In this document: positions 44,499 through 56,350 of the stretch, one piece after another
How positions within the stretch are numbered: position 1 is the first letter of the stretch
How the letters are laid out: every line of letters begins with the position of its first letter
NCBI GenBank assembly: GCA_019055375.1
Contig: JAHQIW010004271.1
Location: forward strand, 396,370-460,369
Reading direction: 5' to 3'
Origin: Parelaphostrongylus tenuis
Lineage: Eukaryota; Nematoda; Chromadorea; Rhabditida; Metastrongylidae
Length of the DNA stretch: 64,000 nucleotides
Position numbers and translations under genes: made by a program
The notes under the pieces: generated by a model
What the model was told of the DNA's origin: nothing
Databases searched by the model: none
Seen by the model: the letters and a program-made list of their open reading frames with translations, nothing else

Positions 44499-44608
44499 TT
44501 ATTCATTTATATATATTATGTCTTGTTTTCTAAAGTACACTGAGAGAACGGGTCGCTCGTCCTCGATAGAAACAGCATTGGAATGCTGTTCATCAATGGC
44601 GTCATCAG
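44499..44608 (-). CDS. Possible terminal exon, unknown gene
   Basis: After acceptor GGCGTTCAG the frame reads DDAIDEQHSNAVSIEDERPV then LSVYFRKQDIIYINE and a stop. AATAAA overlaps the stop region. The acidic, non-repetitive composition is protein-like, but no domain is recognised and no partner exon is established. Confidence 0.25.
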
Positions 44609-44790
44609 CTGAACGCCATGCCAAAATTATACAACAACAACAACACCTATAATAATTACAAAAACAACAACCCGTGCAAACGGTCCCACAGGCAAAACGG
44701 ATCATAGGTCGTTCAGAACTGAAACCGATTAAGGTTAGTATCTGCAACATTAACATTTTTCTAGCAACATTTGAGGAAAGACAAGCTGTC

Positions 44791-44858
44791 TGCCATGGCT
44801 TAATTTGTAGCGATTTTCACTTCATGCCATGGCTTAATTTGTAGCGATTTTCACTTCA
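44791..44858. repeat. Perfect 34-bp tandem duplication
   Basis: The unit starting TGCCATGGCTTAATTTGTAG occurs at 44791-44824 and again at 44825-44858 without a difference, so the duplication is recent. Confidence 0.9.
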
Positions 44859-44869
44859 AAAACAGCTCT

Positions 44870-47470
44870 TAAATTGACATTAGTAGAACAACCATTTATT
44901 TACAAGCAAAACAGTTCGAAGAGCCAAACCTGAACTATATATACATAGAAATTTCGTCAGAGGTGGAAACACAGTTTCGTATTATTCCAGCAATTACATC
45001 GTCATCAATAACGTTTCATGTTTAATCGAAACTATTCGTGATATATTCACTTGAAGTAGTAAAATATTCAACTCTGAGTAACTGCAGAAAATTCCTACAA
45101 CTAATACTTCACCAGAGCTCACATGCTAGAATTTCTATCGTAGAATAAATATTCAGCATTTTTTAGTCACTAAATAAGTCACTTCCACAAAACCTTGAGT
45201 GTAATGAGCGATTTCTCTTATGAGATTAAAGCATTAATTTACTTGAGACATAATGATTGATCTATCAGATGTCAGATCAAAGGCACTTGAATTCCAAAAA
45301 TGAATGGAAGGTTAGCTATACAATTGGTTACAAATCACTGGATCCACACAGATGCACCTCTGCGACCTGACAGCTAAGCAGATGGCCTGGCCTGCACCTT
45401 CCGCTCAGATCCTCATGGTCCTTGGGCTGTCTTGACGGTAATTCAAGGAAAAAATCAGGAATGCGAATGAAGGAGTGATTTCGAGATTGAACTTAGCTTG
45501 ACGAATAAGATGAATAGAGGAACAATGGCGATCATCACACGAAAGTAATTATCGGAAAAACGATTGAGAAAATGTGTTCTATTTCTGGTAACTCTCGATA
45601 TACGTTCTACGTATTCGTGAAAATCTGGTTATTTTTACTGGATCAAAAGTTCACGAACATCCGAAGTATCGGCAACAATCGAGTTGAGAGGACTTTCAAG
45701 TATTCAAACACTGGACGGAACAGTCGATGGTCAATATAGCTTTTTAGTTCACATATTTTGCTAGATAGCTCTCACTCATGACAAAGACGAGTAAAGATTT
45801 CGGTGATGCCAGACTGAGAAGGGGTAAACACACGTAATCAATGAACCGGAACACGGAATTATACGATGAAGTAAAATATTGACAAATTACTTTTACACTT
45901 CTCATTGAATTTTCGCGCTCGTTGATCCAAAAGTGGTATAAATGAAAGACAGACACAGGAATTAAGGGGGTAGCTAGCAGGAAAGTACTTCTCAGGATAA
46001 GCTTCTGAAGTTCCTCAAGAATGGATGAAACAAAATAACTCGCTTTCTATTCCGTTTTACCTGAAACAGGCAATGTGCGGAAAACTAAGAAGCGTCGAAG
46101 TATGTCGATGACATGTGGGCTAACACGAAATAGCGGCTTGTATCAAGTACTACCGACTTGGAGCTTCGAAGCCGCCACATAATTCATAAGAGGGTCAGCG
46201 GGGCGAAGGCGCCTCCAAAGACTGATGGCCATCGAGTTGTCCTGTGAGATACAACTCCGACGGTGAACAGCTACTTTATATCTTTGAAGGATTTCGGTCA
46301 GTCATTATAAGAAAACATCACACAGTATAGATCTCGTTATAATAGCTCCTCCGAATTCCTCGTTAATTTCACTCGTTTACTGAGTCTTATAGTTATGTAC
46401 GAATCTAGTACGATGCCTGTAGGAGCTACAACTGGGCGGTAACAAATGGTGTACCTTCGAAACAAATAGGAAAAGTCGCTTAACGCGACAGTTTGTGCTT
46501 TGTATAATATTGGAAATCCTTCTACTTCATCGAAAGAATGCAAAAAGATTCAAAAAGCTTTTCCTTTTGAACCCGGAGACTGCCGCACAAGAGCTTTTTT
46601 TATCGAAAAATTTCGGTGGCAACGGAAATTACGAACGCATTTTCGTCTTTTACAGCAGCATCAAAAGTAAAAATCATAGTTTTCCTTGCCTTGCATAGTA
46701 TAACCAATGTCATTTAAGAGATATGGGACTTGATGCTGCTGTAAAAGAGGACAATGCTTTCCTAACTTCCGTTGCCATCGACAGTGACAGTTACCGAGCG
46801 GACGCTAACGGTTTCTGCAAAACGGATAATCTTACGACGATAACGCAGTTACGACACATTTCACAACGCTGACCAGGTCATACGATCCATGACGGCTCAT
46901 TGGACACGGTCAACGAAATGAAAAACAACACTAGTAGCTATCGTATTACATGTGTGCAGTTGGCAGTTCTACCGCTGGCACGCTGATAACAGCATAGTTC
47001 TGCTGCTTGTCCACTGCAGGGAGAGACTTTGAAAGACTATCAAGTATATGAAAAAAATGAGATGAAGAGACAGACATAGTGACTGAAACATGTCTTGTGG
47101 AATTAAATAGCCTTAATGTGACAAATAGCTTCTCTTCCCAAATATATTCAGATTATGATCACTTCTTTTATGATGGCAGCAAAATAAAGAACAGTTCCAT
47201 GACTCCTTTCAAACTGTTTTTGGAGAGAACGTAGCGACGGATAGCAAGTTTAGCGCTCCGTCGTGGGCAGCATTACTTCTAAGTAGGTTTCTGCATGGAA
47301 ATGTCGAAGTCGTTCAGCTTAAATGACTCTGCTAGGAAGACGCTCACCTACGTATTCAACATAAAGTAACCACAGCTGATGAGGCACTAAGATGTGGTAA
47401 GAGAATGATTTTTACCAGAAATGTTGATGTATTATTATTGTAGTTAATGGTACTGGAGAGCGTGGCCCTT
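44870..47470. other. no recognisable gene
   Basis: AT-rich, with frames of up to about 70 codons and no motif or repeat match. Confidence 0.4.
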
Positions 47471-47477
47471 GATGATG

Positions 47478-47640
47478 TATTTTGAGCCTTTCATGAGGTC
47501 TGTTGTGGGCACTCATACAGTGCAAGCAAGACACGTGTTTTATCCTTCCAGTCTTGTCAGCTGGACAGTGCTTTTCGTTCAATCAGTTCCTCGGGGAGCT
47601 ATTTCTACACGGAAGGATCGACGATGAACTTTTGACTCCT
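47478..47640. repeat. Decayed hammerhead repeat, copy H3
   Basis: TTTTGAGCC, GGTCTGTTGTGGGC, GACACGTGTTTTATCC, CTTGTCAGCTGG and CTCGGGGAGCT follow the order of the H-family unit (as in 50997-51349). On the minus strand the core reads CUGACAA and the second box AAAA, both inactivating changes. Only part of one unit remains. Confidence 0.5.
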
Positions 47641-47649
47641 GACGTAGGT

Positions 47650-50590
47650 GGAACCATCACCGTGGCGTTCTTTTCAAGTGATTGCCGACTGCATGGCGTA
47701 TGGCTGCTAGTTGGGCATTTTTGGACAGGTCTCAAAGTAGTCTATTACAATGTTTGTTACGTATTAATATGGCATTTATTTATATTATTAATACCTCTGT
47801 TATACCAATATTATTAGTATACTGATAATAACAATTGCATTAATAAGTAGGATACTGCGAATAAAGGACATCTCTGTACCCGACAATCTGTTTTGAACAA
47901 TATTGCAATAAGACCTAAAAGCTAATATGATTTATCACAAAGAACGGCTCCACAGAGGACAACAGTGATGACCTTGTGAGATGACGGTTGCGGACTACAC
48001 AAAAAAGACGAGTAACCTAATTAATAGAAAAAACGAATTGGAATGAACTAACACATTTCAGCATAATTTGTACGTCCAACTAATGAATTGAGGAAAGATT
48101 TCAATTCCCAAAGCTTTATATAATTATGTCAATGATAAGAAAGCGTAATGATAATCAGTATAACGATAGAAAACTAAATAATGACAAGGACAGCAATAAT
48201 AGTATGACAAAGAGCTCAAATATTCAGAAAGCAATGCCAAAGATATGTTCCATTCTTTCCAATTACTTTTCGGCTTTCATACGAAAAAGTAAATTTCGAA
48301 AACAAAATAATTAGAACGAACGACTGCGAATTGCGACTCGTTTTCTTTTTATAGAAGTTTGCTTTCGAAATCCTCCATGCTTTCGTATGATATCGTGGTT
48401 TTCTAAGTGTCGAACTCGTTAAGGTGGAATTCTGGCTTCGCACGAATGACAGATGTCAAATGAATCCTTCCGCTAAGCTATAAAAATCGTAGTACCACCA
48501 AGGTCACATCATCAAAGAAAAAACTCCTCCACATTTCTCACTGTGAAAGAGCTACTGTTGACAGTATTCGTATGGTAACAATGGCTCTTGGAGCGTAAAA
48601 GGCCATAACTGCCGACACATTGTGAATGGAATTCAACACTATTTTTGCACGATAACATCTCCCTACTGTTATGTCTATCGAGCTAGTCACAGGTCATGCA
48701 TATTGATAACTATGACAAATACCTTCGATTTACATCAAGCTGAATTGCGAGCTTTGAAAGGCATGGTTATAAGCCAATGTGCAACTTTTCATGAAACGCT
48801 TCAGTGGTCGTGACTACAGATTTCGAATCCCACACTTCTTTGATTTTGGCTCTCTGAAACCTTTTTCAAAGCACGTCGAAACCGTTCAGACTCTTTGTCA
48901 AATTCGTGAGTCGAAAATTGGAGCAGCGATATCGAGAAGCTAGTTTGTTGCACCTTTGCTGATCACTAACAATTGAAGAAATACTTATTTCAGTGCGATG
49001 GCCAGCCACGCAGTGATTGGTTGGCTACCAAACAGCTGAGCAATCTCTACCAGTAACAACATATAGTGATCTCAGTGCGTGAGCGATAGAAAAGAGCTGC
49101 ATTTGTGAACTTTCAAGAAGCATAACTAAGCTCATACAGATCTATATCATCTGAAGCAAGAACTATTCTAACCATTAACATCACCAAGTAGATGTGGGTA
49201 TTCTTATTTTGCACATATGAAATTGTTTGGAGCAAACGACTGAAGAATTAAAATTTTGTGGAAGAACAAGGACATGGCGATGTTCACAAAACACTAATGT
49301 CCTTCGCTGACATACGTTGAATGTTAACAAATTTGAAGCAGTTAGAAAGTTATCCATACACATGCGGATGTATTTCAAAAGCTCTTTTATAAGCGTGTCA
49401 AGTTTTTGGGCTCCCAAACACCCTAGTCATCAGGAAATTACTAACGTCGTAAATTTGGAAAGCGGAACATTCCTACTACACTTGAGTTGTTCCCACTAAG
49501 GAGCAGTAAAAAGTCTCGACACATTGGTATGTCGCTCAATTTTTTTAGCCAAGTCCATTCCCAATGCTTGGTCAGACCGTCGCTTCAATACTTTCAACTT
49601 AGCACTGAACTTAGCACCTTCAAGAAATAGGAGCTCTATTAGTGATATTCACTAATTTCAGAACAAGAAGAAAGGCTTAAGTCACTTGATGATGCTCACA
49701 TAGCGCCATCTTTTCAAACCTCACCACAAGCATAAAGGTTGAGTGAACTTGATTAATCAAAAATCTCTTCAACCTCGGTTCCCAAGTTTGCCGCTCATTT
49801 TATTCAGAAAAATAAGAACATTACAAATTTAGTGCACCTGGCTGAGCTGGCATGACGCATTATTGCTTACAAATGATCTGAAATCAATGGATATTTATTC
49901 GCTAAGAGAAATTACCAAAGTCGCGGCGACAAAGGAGTTCCTAGAAGAACTACAGATTTTTACGCATACATTTTTCTAAGTAAATCTCTTTCATTAAGGT
50001 ATTACCTCCAAATTCGAGATTTAGCAGTGTAATAGACCCAAAACCTACATCTACTTCAGGTGACCTACTTCAACTCGATGTAAATACATGAAGTAAATTT
50101 TGAAAAATTTGGAAAAACTTGGATAATTTGCACCACATTTGCTCCACAGTCCGTAGAATGAAGTAGAAAAATAGAGAAAAATGGACATTTTGGAGCGTTG
50201 AAGTTTCTAAGCTGCACACTTGCTAAAGACTTTGTCTCTCACCGACGTAGGGAACAAATAACTTCGCATAGAATAGCAATTGAAGAATTGAAGAAGTGTT
50301 GAAATTTTGGGCGATCAAAGCGAACAGGTGAATTGAAACGAAGCGGAAGGAAGAAAATAAAAACAAAAAATTTCTCTGAGCAGTTACTTTAGAATTTGAG
50401 TATTCAATGGACATTCTATTTGAACATAAAGAAGATTTCTTTGAAATCCTATCGAAAACGACCAAAACTTGCCAAAAACATAAGTAACGTGATTAGAAAA
50501 TAAGAATGCACCGATGATTTGTAACATAAGAGGATGAACTTATAAACATACTTGATGACAATATCTACGGTGTGCTTTATGGTGAAATAG
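47650..50590. other. no recognisable gene
   Basis: Contains a 62-codon plus-strand frame rich in Asn, Lys and Asp (48126-48314), which looks like low-complexity noise. Nothing else is supported. Confidence 0.4.
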
Positions 50591-50599
50591 TGCGTTGTT

Positions 50600-50990
50600 T
50601 ATGGTAGGGGAAAATGCCATGATGCACAGTCGTCTGATCTCCGTTTCATACGAATGTCAGGGGAAAAGACGAACACCAAATAGGTGGATGCAGCAGAAAA
50701 CCGCCGCGTTACTGTTGGCGGTTGAGGCTCGACGAGAGGCGGAGTCGGTACGATCGCGAGAAGGGATGACGTCGTGAAAAACACTGGGACGTCGTTTCCA
50801 TCGTGACATTTACCCATTCCCGCCAAGTGGTGAGACATTCAGATGGTACTCCGACCATTTGGCCTTCGCCTCCTTAAGCGGGAACTGCTCATTCAAAATA
50901 ATTCCTTTTTCATTTCCCACGAGAATGCTGAACGTGCATGACCAGGGTCACCTGTACCCGTTCTCATCAAGTGACCCGAGCGGCAATGAT
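50600..50990. other. GC-richer stretch with competing exon-like frames
   Basis: On the plus strand after GAATGTCAG the frame reads GKRRTPNRWMQQKTAALLLA then VEARREAESVRSREGMTS. On the minus strand the same DNA reads VVEP/PPTV-type proline-rich protein. A second plus-strand frame after ACATTCAG gives MVLRPFGLRLLKRELLIQNN. One of these may be a real exon or a repeat, but I cannot decide. Confidence 0.25.
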
Positions 50991-50996
50991 GATTAA

Positions 50997-51011
50997 AGCT
51001 CCTATTTGTCT
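50997..51011. repeat. 15-bp target-site duplication, left
   Basis: AGCTCCTATTTGTCT, identical to 51335-51349. Confidence 0.85.
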
Positions 51012-51334
51012 GATAATCATTATTTGAGCCACGCATGTCAGTGGTCTGTCAATGAGGGCTGACTTATAGAGCCCGATATACGTGTTTCGATCTTGCGATC
51101 TCGTCAGTCGGGCAGTTACCCTTTCTCGTCTTTTGCTAATCTCTGTGGGTGCTCCAGTCCCCACAATAAGAGTTAGCGACGACGTACGTTTTACACTCTA
51201 TGTTCAGTGAAGAACTCACCAAACACAGAGTTTTGTACACTCGAATGATTATAATGATTATCAGGCATATTGAAATTTGAGCTGTGGTCTTAAGAAAACA
51301 CTCGAAATGAAAGATATGTTATATTAAATATACT
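51012..51334. mobile_element. Solo hammerhead retroelement unit, copy H4
   Basis: A single 323-bp unit of the H family bounded by a perfect 15-bp direct repeat. It runs from ATAATCATTATTTGAGCCAC through the hammerhead and AGTTAGCGACGACG to a short reverse copy of the end (GATTATCAGGC, TTTGAGCTGTGGTCTTAAG). It encodes no protein. A target duplication of this length, without DNA-transposon-like terminal repeats, points to insertion by target-primed reverse transcription, probably with enzymes supplied by a PLE. That last step is inference. Confidence 0.75.
51071..51113 (-). ncRNA. Hammerhead ribozyme motif, H4
   Basis: Minus strand: GCCCGA and UCGGGC make a perfect 6-bp stem I (51108-51113 with 51071-51076). 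CUGACGA is the complement of 51101-51107, stem II is GAUC-GCAA-GAUC, and GAAA is intact. The stem III closing pair is lost (C facing A), giving an AUA triplet instead of GUA. The core is intact, so weak activity is conceivable. Confidence 0.7.
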
Positions 51335-51349
51335 AGCTCCTATTTGTCT
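51335..51349. repeat. 15-bp target-site duplication, right
   Basis: AGCTCCTATTTGTCT, identical to 50997-51011. Confidence 0.85.
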
Positions 51350-51639
51350 TTACTGCGTATAAGAGCAGCTGAATGGGTTTTACTCACGCTAGACTCTTTG
51401 AGCATGATGACCTTCTTCTAGTAGTTTACTTAAGAAATCTGACTACAACACTCACAGTCTTCGAGCTGTAGGTTCATGATCTGTTGAATGGACAACAAGT
51501 ATATGTCATACTCATAACGGATCAAGTTACACTTGTTCAATTATATCGTGGCTGCAAACTGTTGGTGGCAGCTTCAACTTTTCAACGTCTCAACGAGAAA
51601 CAACTCGCAGAAATTTGAAGGGTGGCAGAGGGAAAGAGG

Positions 51640-51663
51640 GAGAGCGAGAGCGAGAGCGAGAGG
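51640..51663. repeat. GAGAGC simple repeat
   Basis: Short purine-only run of GAGAGC/GAGCGA units. Confidence 0.7.
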
Positions 51664-51800
51664 CAAAAAAGAGCTACCTACGAGTTAGAATCACAAAGGA
51701 AAATGAAAAAACCCCGAACGAAAAAGTAAGTGAGCCTAAATATTATGTTGGCGCAAAAGTGATGGCGGTATCAGATCCTAAATTTTCAAAGAATTATAAC

Positions 51801-51812
51801 TAAGCTCAAACA
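51801..51812. repeat. 12-bp target-site duplication, left
   Basis: TAAGCTCAAACA, identical to 51914-51925. Confidence 0.75.
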
Positions 51813-51913
51813 ATTCAAAAGTTCGACTTTCTATAAACCTCGGCATAATCAATTGATATATTGAAAATGGAGAAAACTTATTAAGTTTTCTCCATTTTCA
51901 TATATCAATTGAT
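51813..51913. mobile_element. Minimal PLE derivative forming a near-perfect hairpin
   Basis: The left 40 bp (AAGTTCGACTTTCTATAAAC, then CTCGGCATAATC) match the left end of the PLE at 11035 (AAGTTCAACTTTTCATAAAC, CTCGGCATAATT). From 51847 to 51914 the sequence is a 34-bp inverted repeat with no loop and one indel, made of the two inverted PLE tips (GGAGAAAACTTA facing TTAAGTTTTCTCC). A 12-bp direct repeat flanks it. It has lost RT, endonuclease and hammerhead, leaving only the tips. Confidence 0.75.
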
Positions 51914-51925
51914 TAAGCTCAAACA
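51914..51925. repeat. 12-bp target-site duplication, right
   Basis: TAAGCTCAAACA, identical to 51801-51812. Confidence 0.75.
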
Positions 51926-52589
51926 CATATTTATTGATCAAAATAGAGGCCATTTGTAAGAAAATCTTCTTGCTTACGAGAAATAACTTTGTATATTGCT
52001 GTATCACAGACGGCGGTGCCTCGGGATTCAACGAATTCTTGACAAGCATTCTTTGCGTTCGGTTCAATGTTGAAGCGTTTCTGTGCAACAAGCTGTCAAG
52101 ACGTTTGAAGAACTTTTAGTCAGTGGGCGCTAGGTCCAGCAAATATGAAGGGCGAGGCAAAACTTCAAAGCCCAATTCGTTCAACTTTTGAAGCGTTCCT
52201 TGTCGACGTGTGTCTGTCGGCTGGATCTGATGAAACCGTCATTAATCTTGTACAAAGTTTTTTACTCTCCTAATTTGCTCTAAATAGCTAGCGACCGTAG
52301 ACTGCTTGACGCTGAGTTTCTCTGCAACATCTCCGTGCAGTTTGAAGGAGATCAACTTCAATAAATGCTTTCAAATGGACGTTGTCAACTTTCCATAACC
52401 GGCCGCTATGTTCCTCATCTTCAAGGTCTCTCCTTTACGACACTTCTTGAATCACCGCTGAATTCTCCGTTCATCAGCAGTTCTGGGCAAAATGTATTGT
52501 TGATGTAGTGAGTTGTTTCTTCTGCTTACGACCCATTCTGAACACACGGTCTGAAACAACCATTACTTTTGCATCGATAAGCATTATTT

Positions 52590-54095
52590 TCCATTGTTAA
52601 AAACAGTATAAAATAAACAATAAGTAAAACGTCATTAGATAAAATATACAATGAGAAACGTCCATCAAAAAATATATAATGACTACACTTATTCGGAAAT
52701 ATAATCCAATATCAAAAGGCAAATTTTAACTATGCACAAACCTTCATCATATCGCATCAACCCAATAGGTTGTAGAAATGGGCATAGTAAAAGGAGGACA
52801 AGACTTCTGTGCTATAGTGCTTTTTAGCAGTGTTATGATGTTACACGTAGATATCACGTTGACTGTTCCTTACTGACAGCTTCGATGCTTTGTATTGCAA
52901 AGAGAAGAATGGCAGAGCTATTGCATCCGTGATGCAGTGATAGTACGCGCCTATGATAAGAGTGGAACACGGATTCATCTCCTGCTTGAGGTCTCGAGAT
53001 CTGCATATCACTCAGCGTTTTTGGGGAAGCACAATATTTCCTTCAGAAGATAACGGAAAGAAGATTTGAAGTTATTGTGAAATAAACATTAAAGTTATAC
53101 ATGTAATAATAATTAGACGATGAAATTACAGATTGTGAAAAGTCAGCTAAAATAAGTGCGAAAAAAAAGATGCACACATTATGAACAACGTCACCGCCAC
53201 CAGTGTTGCTTCGGGGCATGACAGCTTTTGAAGGTGACCTGTCATATCTTAGCGATCTCATTAGAATGCGAGCATGCGTAAAAACACCTGGAGTCGATCT
53301 CATCCCACAAAACAGTCACCATAAATCGATGAATTCATTCAGTGATTTATGAGGAGGATTCGGTGACAGATTTACCAAACTAGTTTAACTTGAGAGTGCA
53401 TTTGAATTTTTGGACTGAACTAACCAGAAGGCTGAGGATTGAAATCCTTCCATTCTGGAAATTTCGAGACACAGAAGTAGTAAAAAGTGCTTCAAAAAAT
53501 ATTTTTAAAGTCAAACGCGGTAAAATAAAGATTATGGGGCATACAGAATTGCAGGTACGACTTCAGCTCGTATGGCTTGTAATACAGTTTCCATTACAAC
53601 GATATTTTACTGCTTAGAAAGACTAATCCACAGGACTTTCGCGCTTAACCTAACAGTAGAAACTCAAGAAATTTTCTAATTTACCTTGTACTATAAGGAG
53701 TTTGGAAAAATTCGTGACCGTAGTGGAAGTAGTAATAGCTGGGAAAACCCTTAGAGTCAAATAACGGGGCAGCAAAGTTATAACAAGGTGTTATTCATGT
53801 CACCTTGTAAACCACTGATGCTATTAAGCACATTCGCACATCCTCGAAGTCAAGCAATGACTCTGTTCACATTGTATGCATGGAAATCAGCAAATTCTTG
53901 AGCATATTTCTAGACAAAAGATGTAAGCCTATATTGAACATAAACCTAACAGAATACATTATGTCAGGACTGAATACAGAATACATGAGTCCAATGAATG
54001 TCTTAGTGAACTGGAAATTCTACAAAAACGGTAAATCTATGAGTATTCGGCAACTAAATTACTAAATCTATCTGCGATAGCGACCAAAGATCTTC
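52590..54095. other. no recognisable gene
   Basis: AT-rich. A weak tRNA-like stretch near 52930-52985 (GATGCAGTGATAGTAC, GGATTCATCTCC) may be an eroded SINE head. Nothing firmer is seen. Confidence 0.35.
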
Positions 54096-54099
54096 GCGT

Positions 54100-54411
54100 A
54101 GACCAAGATTATCGAAGATCAGGTGGACTGGGCACGTGATTCGTTCTAACGAGAACCACTGAACAAGAATCCTCAGCAACTGGATTACGGAGGTCAAGTG
54201 AATTAGGACGATTGCAGCCGATTCGATGGTCAGATTTATACCGAGAGTCTTGAATGGAAAATTCAATGCTCTTCACCTCTTTGAGGGGAGACGAAGAGCA
54301 TAATCTCGTTGTGTCTATTAGACGAAAAGAGTGAACAGGATGACTTTGGCACACAACATGAACGAATGGAGACTTTCGTGGCGTCCACCCGATTTATTCG
54401 ATGATTAATGG
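54100..54411 (+). pseudogene. Non-LTR retrotransposon C-terminal relic
   Basis: SKIRWTGHVIRSNENH, a stop, TRILSNWITEVK and later LAHNMNEWRLSWRPPDLFDD with a stop match the C terminus of the element at 26.6 kb (KIRWAGHVMR, LARDREKWKCWW, PLERVDDQRD). Two in-frame stops and a shift show decay. The RT domain is absent, so the copy is heavily 5'-truncated. Confidence 0.75.
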
Positions 54412-54414
54412 GTG

Positions 54415-56030
54415 AACGAGTGATAATGGCGATAAGTGAAAAATTGCAATGATAACAGGATGACGTAGGAGACACTTGACGTGAAGACAAGATTTCTGCA
54501 AATCTTTCCTACACTTAGTCATTCAGACAAGAATGCATGATTTGTGATGAACTATAGAGATGATAGTATCTGAATATTGCCTGAAAACGGTAGTTTTTGC
54601 ACTACCACATATTTACCATGGTAAAATAACACCACACTTGCTCGTCAGTTTTTTAGTGTTATCATATCGATAACCAGCAAGAAATATGGCAGAGATTACC
54701 CTGAAAAACGGTTATTTCAAAGAAAAAGGCCATCAACGATCATACCTGTCACTATCAGATCGCTCAGAGATGAATACAGAACTTACGACATTATCTACTT
54801 GCGGCAGCGTACAAAATGAGCTCATTGACGTTCAACAATTCGATCGGTTGATAAAATATCAATGAGCTATGAGTAAGTATTATAGAGAAAAGAGTGAAGT
54901 TCTTCAAAGATACTAAAAATATATAAGATATAGAGAAGACTGACGAAAATGGACCTATAGAAAATGATCCCTCTACGACCTGCGACTTGATGCAATGGAA
55001 ACAAACTTGTTTTTGCACCTCGTTTAATCTACTTCGACTAGCATTTGTGCAGCTGTGCTATAACTCAACATTTTTTCTATGTCGCTTGGATGTATTATCA
55101 ATATCCCGATAAACCGGTGAACAGGTTCTCGTTGCTGTGGTAAGAAAGAGCCTGTTGCATTACGACTAACAGACTATATTAATGAAGATCCTCAACACTG
55201 AGGAAGCTGATCAATGATGAGGCTCATTAACGACACAATGAGTTCGATTTCGGCTCAGATAATGCAGCACTGCGTTCGATGAGACATTCTGAGAAAAAGG
55301 CAAATATATAATCAATTACAAATATAAAGAAAACTATCGAGATATAAAAGTAAATGCTTATGCTAGATTGGAAATGTGTGCTAGTATCGCATGTTACATG
55401 GAACAGAAGTCCATTTACACCACCTGGCCCACTACTGCAATGCTCGTTTTCGACTATAGAGAACATGTCAGCAGAGTTTTCAAGAGACCAATGAGTTTGC
55501 TTCGTTATTCAGCCATGAACAGTTGAACAAACACACATCCTATTGATAAGGGAAGAAGGAAAAGCTGTCATGTCAGCACGCGTTCTATTCGACGATCGCT
55601 CCGAAAGACGTCACATGTCGGCCAACTCATACGATCTGAGCGGTTTCACACGGGAACTCATAACTCTACACCTCATCAAGACACTCAGTAAACCGTTGTA
55701 GCTATTTACTCAACTATTGTCTTTCACAGATTTCATCACACTGCATCATTCTGTATTTCTCACTGTTCACGACAACTCACTACTATGTTTATTGCCCTGG
55801 CCCTCATGAACTGATCACTACCTTCAGTGACAACGTAGCATATATGTTCAATATCTTTAGATCAACTTGCACGTAGTTGAGATACACACTAAATACAGAA
55901 TAGTGTACAAAGTAAGCAACAATTCTGCATCAAAAAGATGCGTCTATTTTCAGACGTATTCGGGAAGCTTCCTGCACTTTTGCCTTTTTTTGACGCATCT
56001 ATATCAAACTATCGCAAAGCATTTTTGCAA
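54415..56030. other. no recognisable gene
   Basis: AT-rich, with frames of up to 81 codons and no motif. Confidence 0.4.
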
Positions 56031-56035
56031 ATGGC

Positions 56036-56350
56036 GAACTAGTCATAGTGCAGTGGTTAGAGCTGTCCTGCAATATAAACGTGGCCGCTGGTTAAACTCT
56101 GTTCATCGCGCTTGCCAATTATCGGTCTCTCTGTGGTCGAAAAGACTGATACAAACTTGTTCATGAAATATCACAATTTCAAACTGATAAGCATTGCAAA
56201 GTAGTGCATGAGTCGTATGGTCAGAGATTTTCCGCGATAAAGATAATCGTTGACTTGGTCGTGCTTCTCGGCTCACTAAGCTTGCATCTCGCCGTGGTCA
56301 GCAAACTGGTGTGAGACTTGTTTGCGAGGAGTTCGCTTCGGTCCACAAAG
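56036..56350 (+). mobile_element. Diverged tRNA-derived SINE, copy S5
   Basis: The A-box-like TAGTGCAGTGGTTAGAGC near 56045 and a decayed B box GCTGGTTAAACTC near 56089 form a tRNA-like head. Downstream, CTCGGCTCACTAAGC, GTCAGCAAACTGGTGTGAG and ACTTGTTTGCGAGG recall the body of S1-S4 (GACTCACCAAGC, GGTACCAG, TGAGACTT). It is probably an older subfamily. Confidence 0.5.

Larger units (their letters stand above)
51743..52580 (-). mobile_element. Internally deleted mariner element carrying a PLE insertion
   Basis: The ends are TTGGCGCAAAAGTGATGGCG at 51748-51767 and, inverted, CCATTACTTTTGCATCGATA near 52560-52579. Both resemble the terminal repeats of the mariner group that includes human Hsmar elements, and TA precedes the left end. 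The minus strand gives DLEDEEHSGR, VDNVHLKAFIEVD and LSVKQSTVASYLEQI (HTH region). It then jumps to SLNPEA and a decayed C terminus, so the catalytic core is deleted. A 101-bp PLE derivative sits in its 3' region (51813-51913). Confidence 0.7.
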
